Of a stretch of 34,696 nucleotides of DNA, positions 34,539-34,696 are shown piece after piece. A program made the position numbers and the translations under genes. The stretch comes from a virus. Location: the IMG/VR virus record IMGVR_UViG_3300005534_000027, positions 1-34,696 of that record; one strand, given 5' to 3'. How positions within the stretch are numbered: the stretch's first letter is position 1; each line of letters starts with the position of its first letter. The notes beneath the pieces are model-generated. The model was not told the DNA's origin and searched no databases. It was given only the letters and a program-made list of their open reading frames with translations.

Positions 34539-34696
34539 TCACATCTGAGGGTTTTGTGTGGGATGCAATATATGCAGTATTGCGCAATGACGCGGGGATG
34601 ATTGCAAATTTCCCGTATTCAGATGGAAAAGCGGCTGTATTTGATGAAAATAACGTTCCACCAGGACTTACACCACCTTACATAGTATTAGGAGAG
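34535..34696 (+). CDS. Tail terminator-type protein (partial, runs off window end)
   Basis: The frame is open for 54 codons: SEGFVWDAIYAVLRNDAGMI, then VFDENNVPPGLTPPYIVLGE. Order and content (LRND...V-P-x...PYIVLG) fit DUF3168-like tail completion or terminator proteins, which follow the gp10-type gene. Confidence 0.65.
   Translation, partial: MITSEGFVWDAIYAVLRNDAGMIANFPYSDGKAAVFDENNVPPGLTPPYIVLGE

Overview
The window is most of a temperate tailed (siphovirus-type, HK97-fold) phage or a prophage-like plasmid. The evidence is a head module (small and large terminase, portal, scaffold, major capsid, connectors, tail completion) at the right, an integrase/excisionase pair with a tRNA-derived attachment region in the middle, replication genes (DinG-type helicase, a DUF3987-like primase/helicase, an iteron origin) to its left, and regulators and accessory genes before that. 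Many genes start behind an extended Shine-Dalgarno (GAAAGGATAG or close), promoters are housekeeping-type (TTGACA or TTGCAA, 17 bp, TATAAT-like), and the sequence looks to be of moderate GC. I cannot name the host from this; a Gram-positive-like or Chloroflexota (Ktedonobacteria) host is a guess.

Layout. 1-664 (minus): a short accessory operon ending in a DUF1064 protein. 665-867: face-to-face divergent promoters. 868-1922 (plus): two small membrane proteins and an unknown protein. 2104-2941 (minus): a lysis-type cassette (holin-like protein, membrane-anchored glucosaminidase, 29-residue membrane peptide). 3059-4908 (minus): tightly coupled tiny zinc-finger genes led by a SWIM-type zinc-finger protein. 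4909-5086: a divergent control region beside an XRE repressor. 5558-9897 (plus): ribbon-helix-helix regulator, DinD/Bro-N protein, a coiled-coil gene that may frameshift into a DUF3223 protein, small genes and a stray SPP1 gp7/MuF-like gene. 9946-10063: a candidate small RNA. 10203-12834: small genes, four of which sit behind structured RNA leaders. 13245-17318: RHH regulator, DinG helicase, replication protein. 17360-17879: iteron origin. 18023-18210: split tRNA-Arg. 18328-19581: tyrosine recombinase and excisionase. 19737-22420: a four-helix membrane protein and small zinc-ribbon proteins. 22585-34696: packaging and head genes, interrupted by a minus-strand GIY-YIG homing endonuclease and carrying an Acb2-like anti-CBASS gene.

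The most striking signals are these. (1) A complete tRNA-Arg(TCG) exists as two halves on opposite strands. They are divided exactly at the anticodon loop and bounded by inverted copies of CTTCGGAT, next to the recombinase gene. Inverting the 141 bp between them would rebuild a perfect 73-nt tRNA behind its own promoter. (2) The major-capsid leader has three hairpins with identical GCGAU loops, the last overlapping a terminator whose 3' arm holds the ribosome-binding site. (3) Two leaders at 11677 and 12031 share a fixed structured-RNA architecture with different stem sequences. (4) A symmetric iteron origin. (5) Fourteen copies of a CCCCTTGCAAGGGG-like palindrome, often upstream of promoters. 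(6) Both the terminase and the portal are encoded in two pieces.

The genes form a lysogeny/lysis circuit: XRE, RHH and integrase/excisionase decisions are followed by iteron replication and then late expression from the promoter at 22501. That promoter shares its sequence with those of the two RHH genes, which suggests common control.
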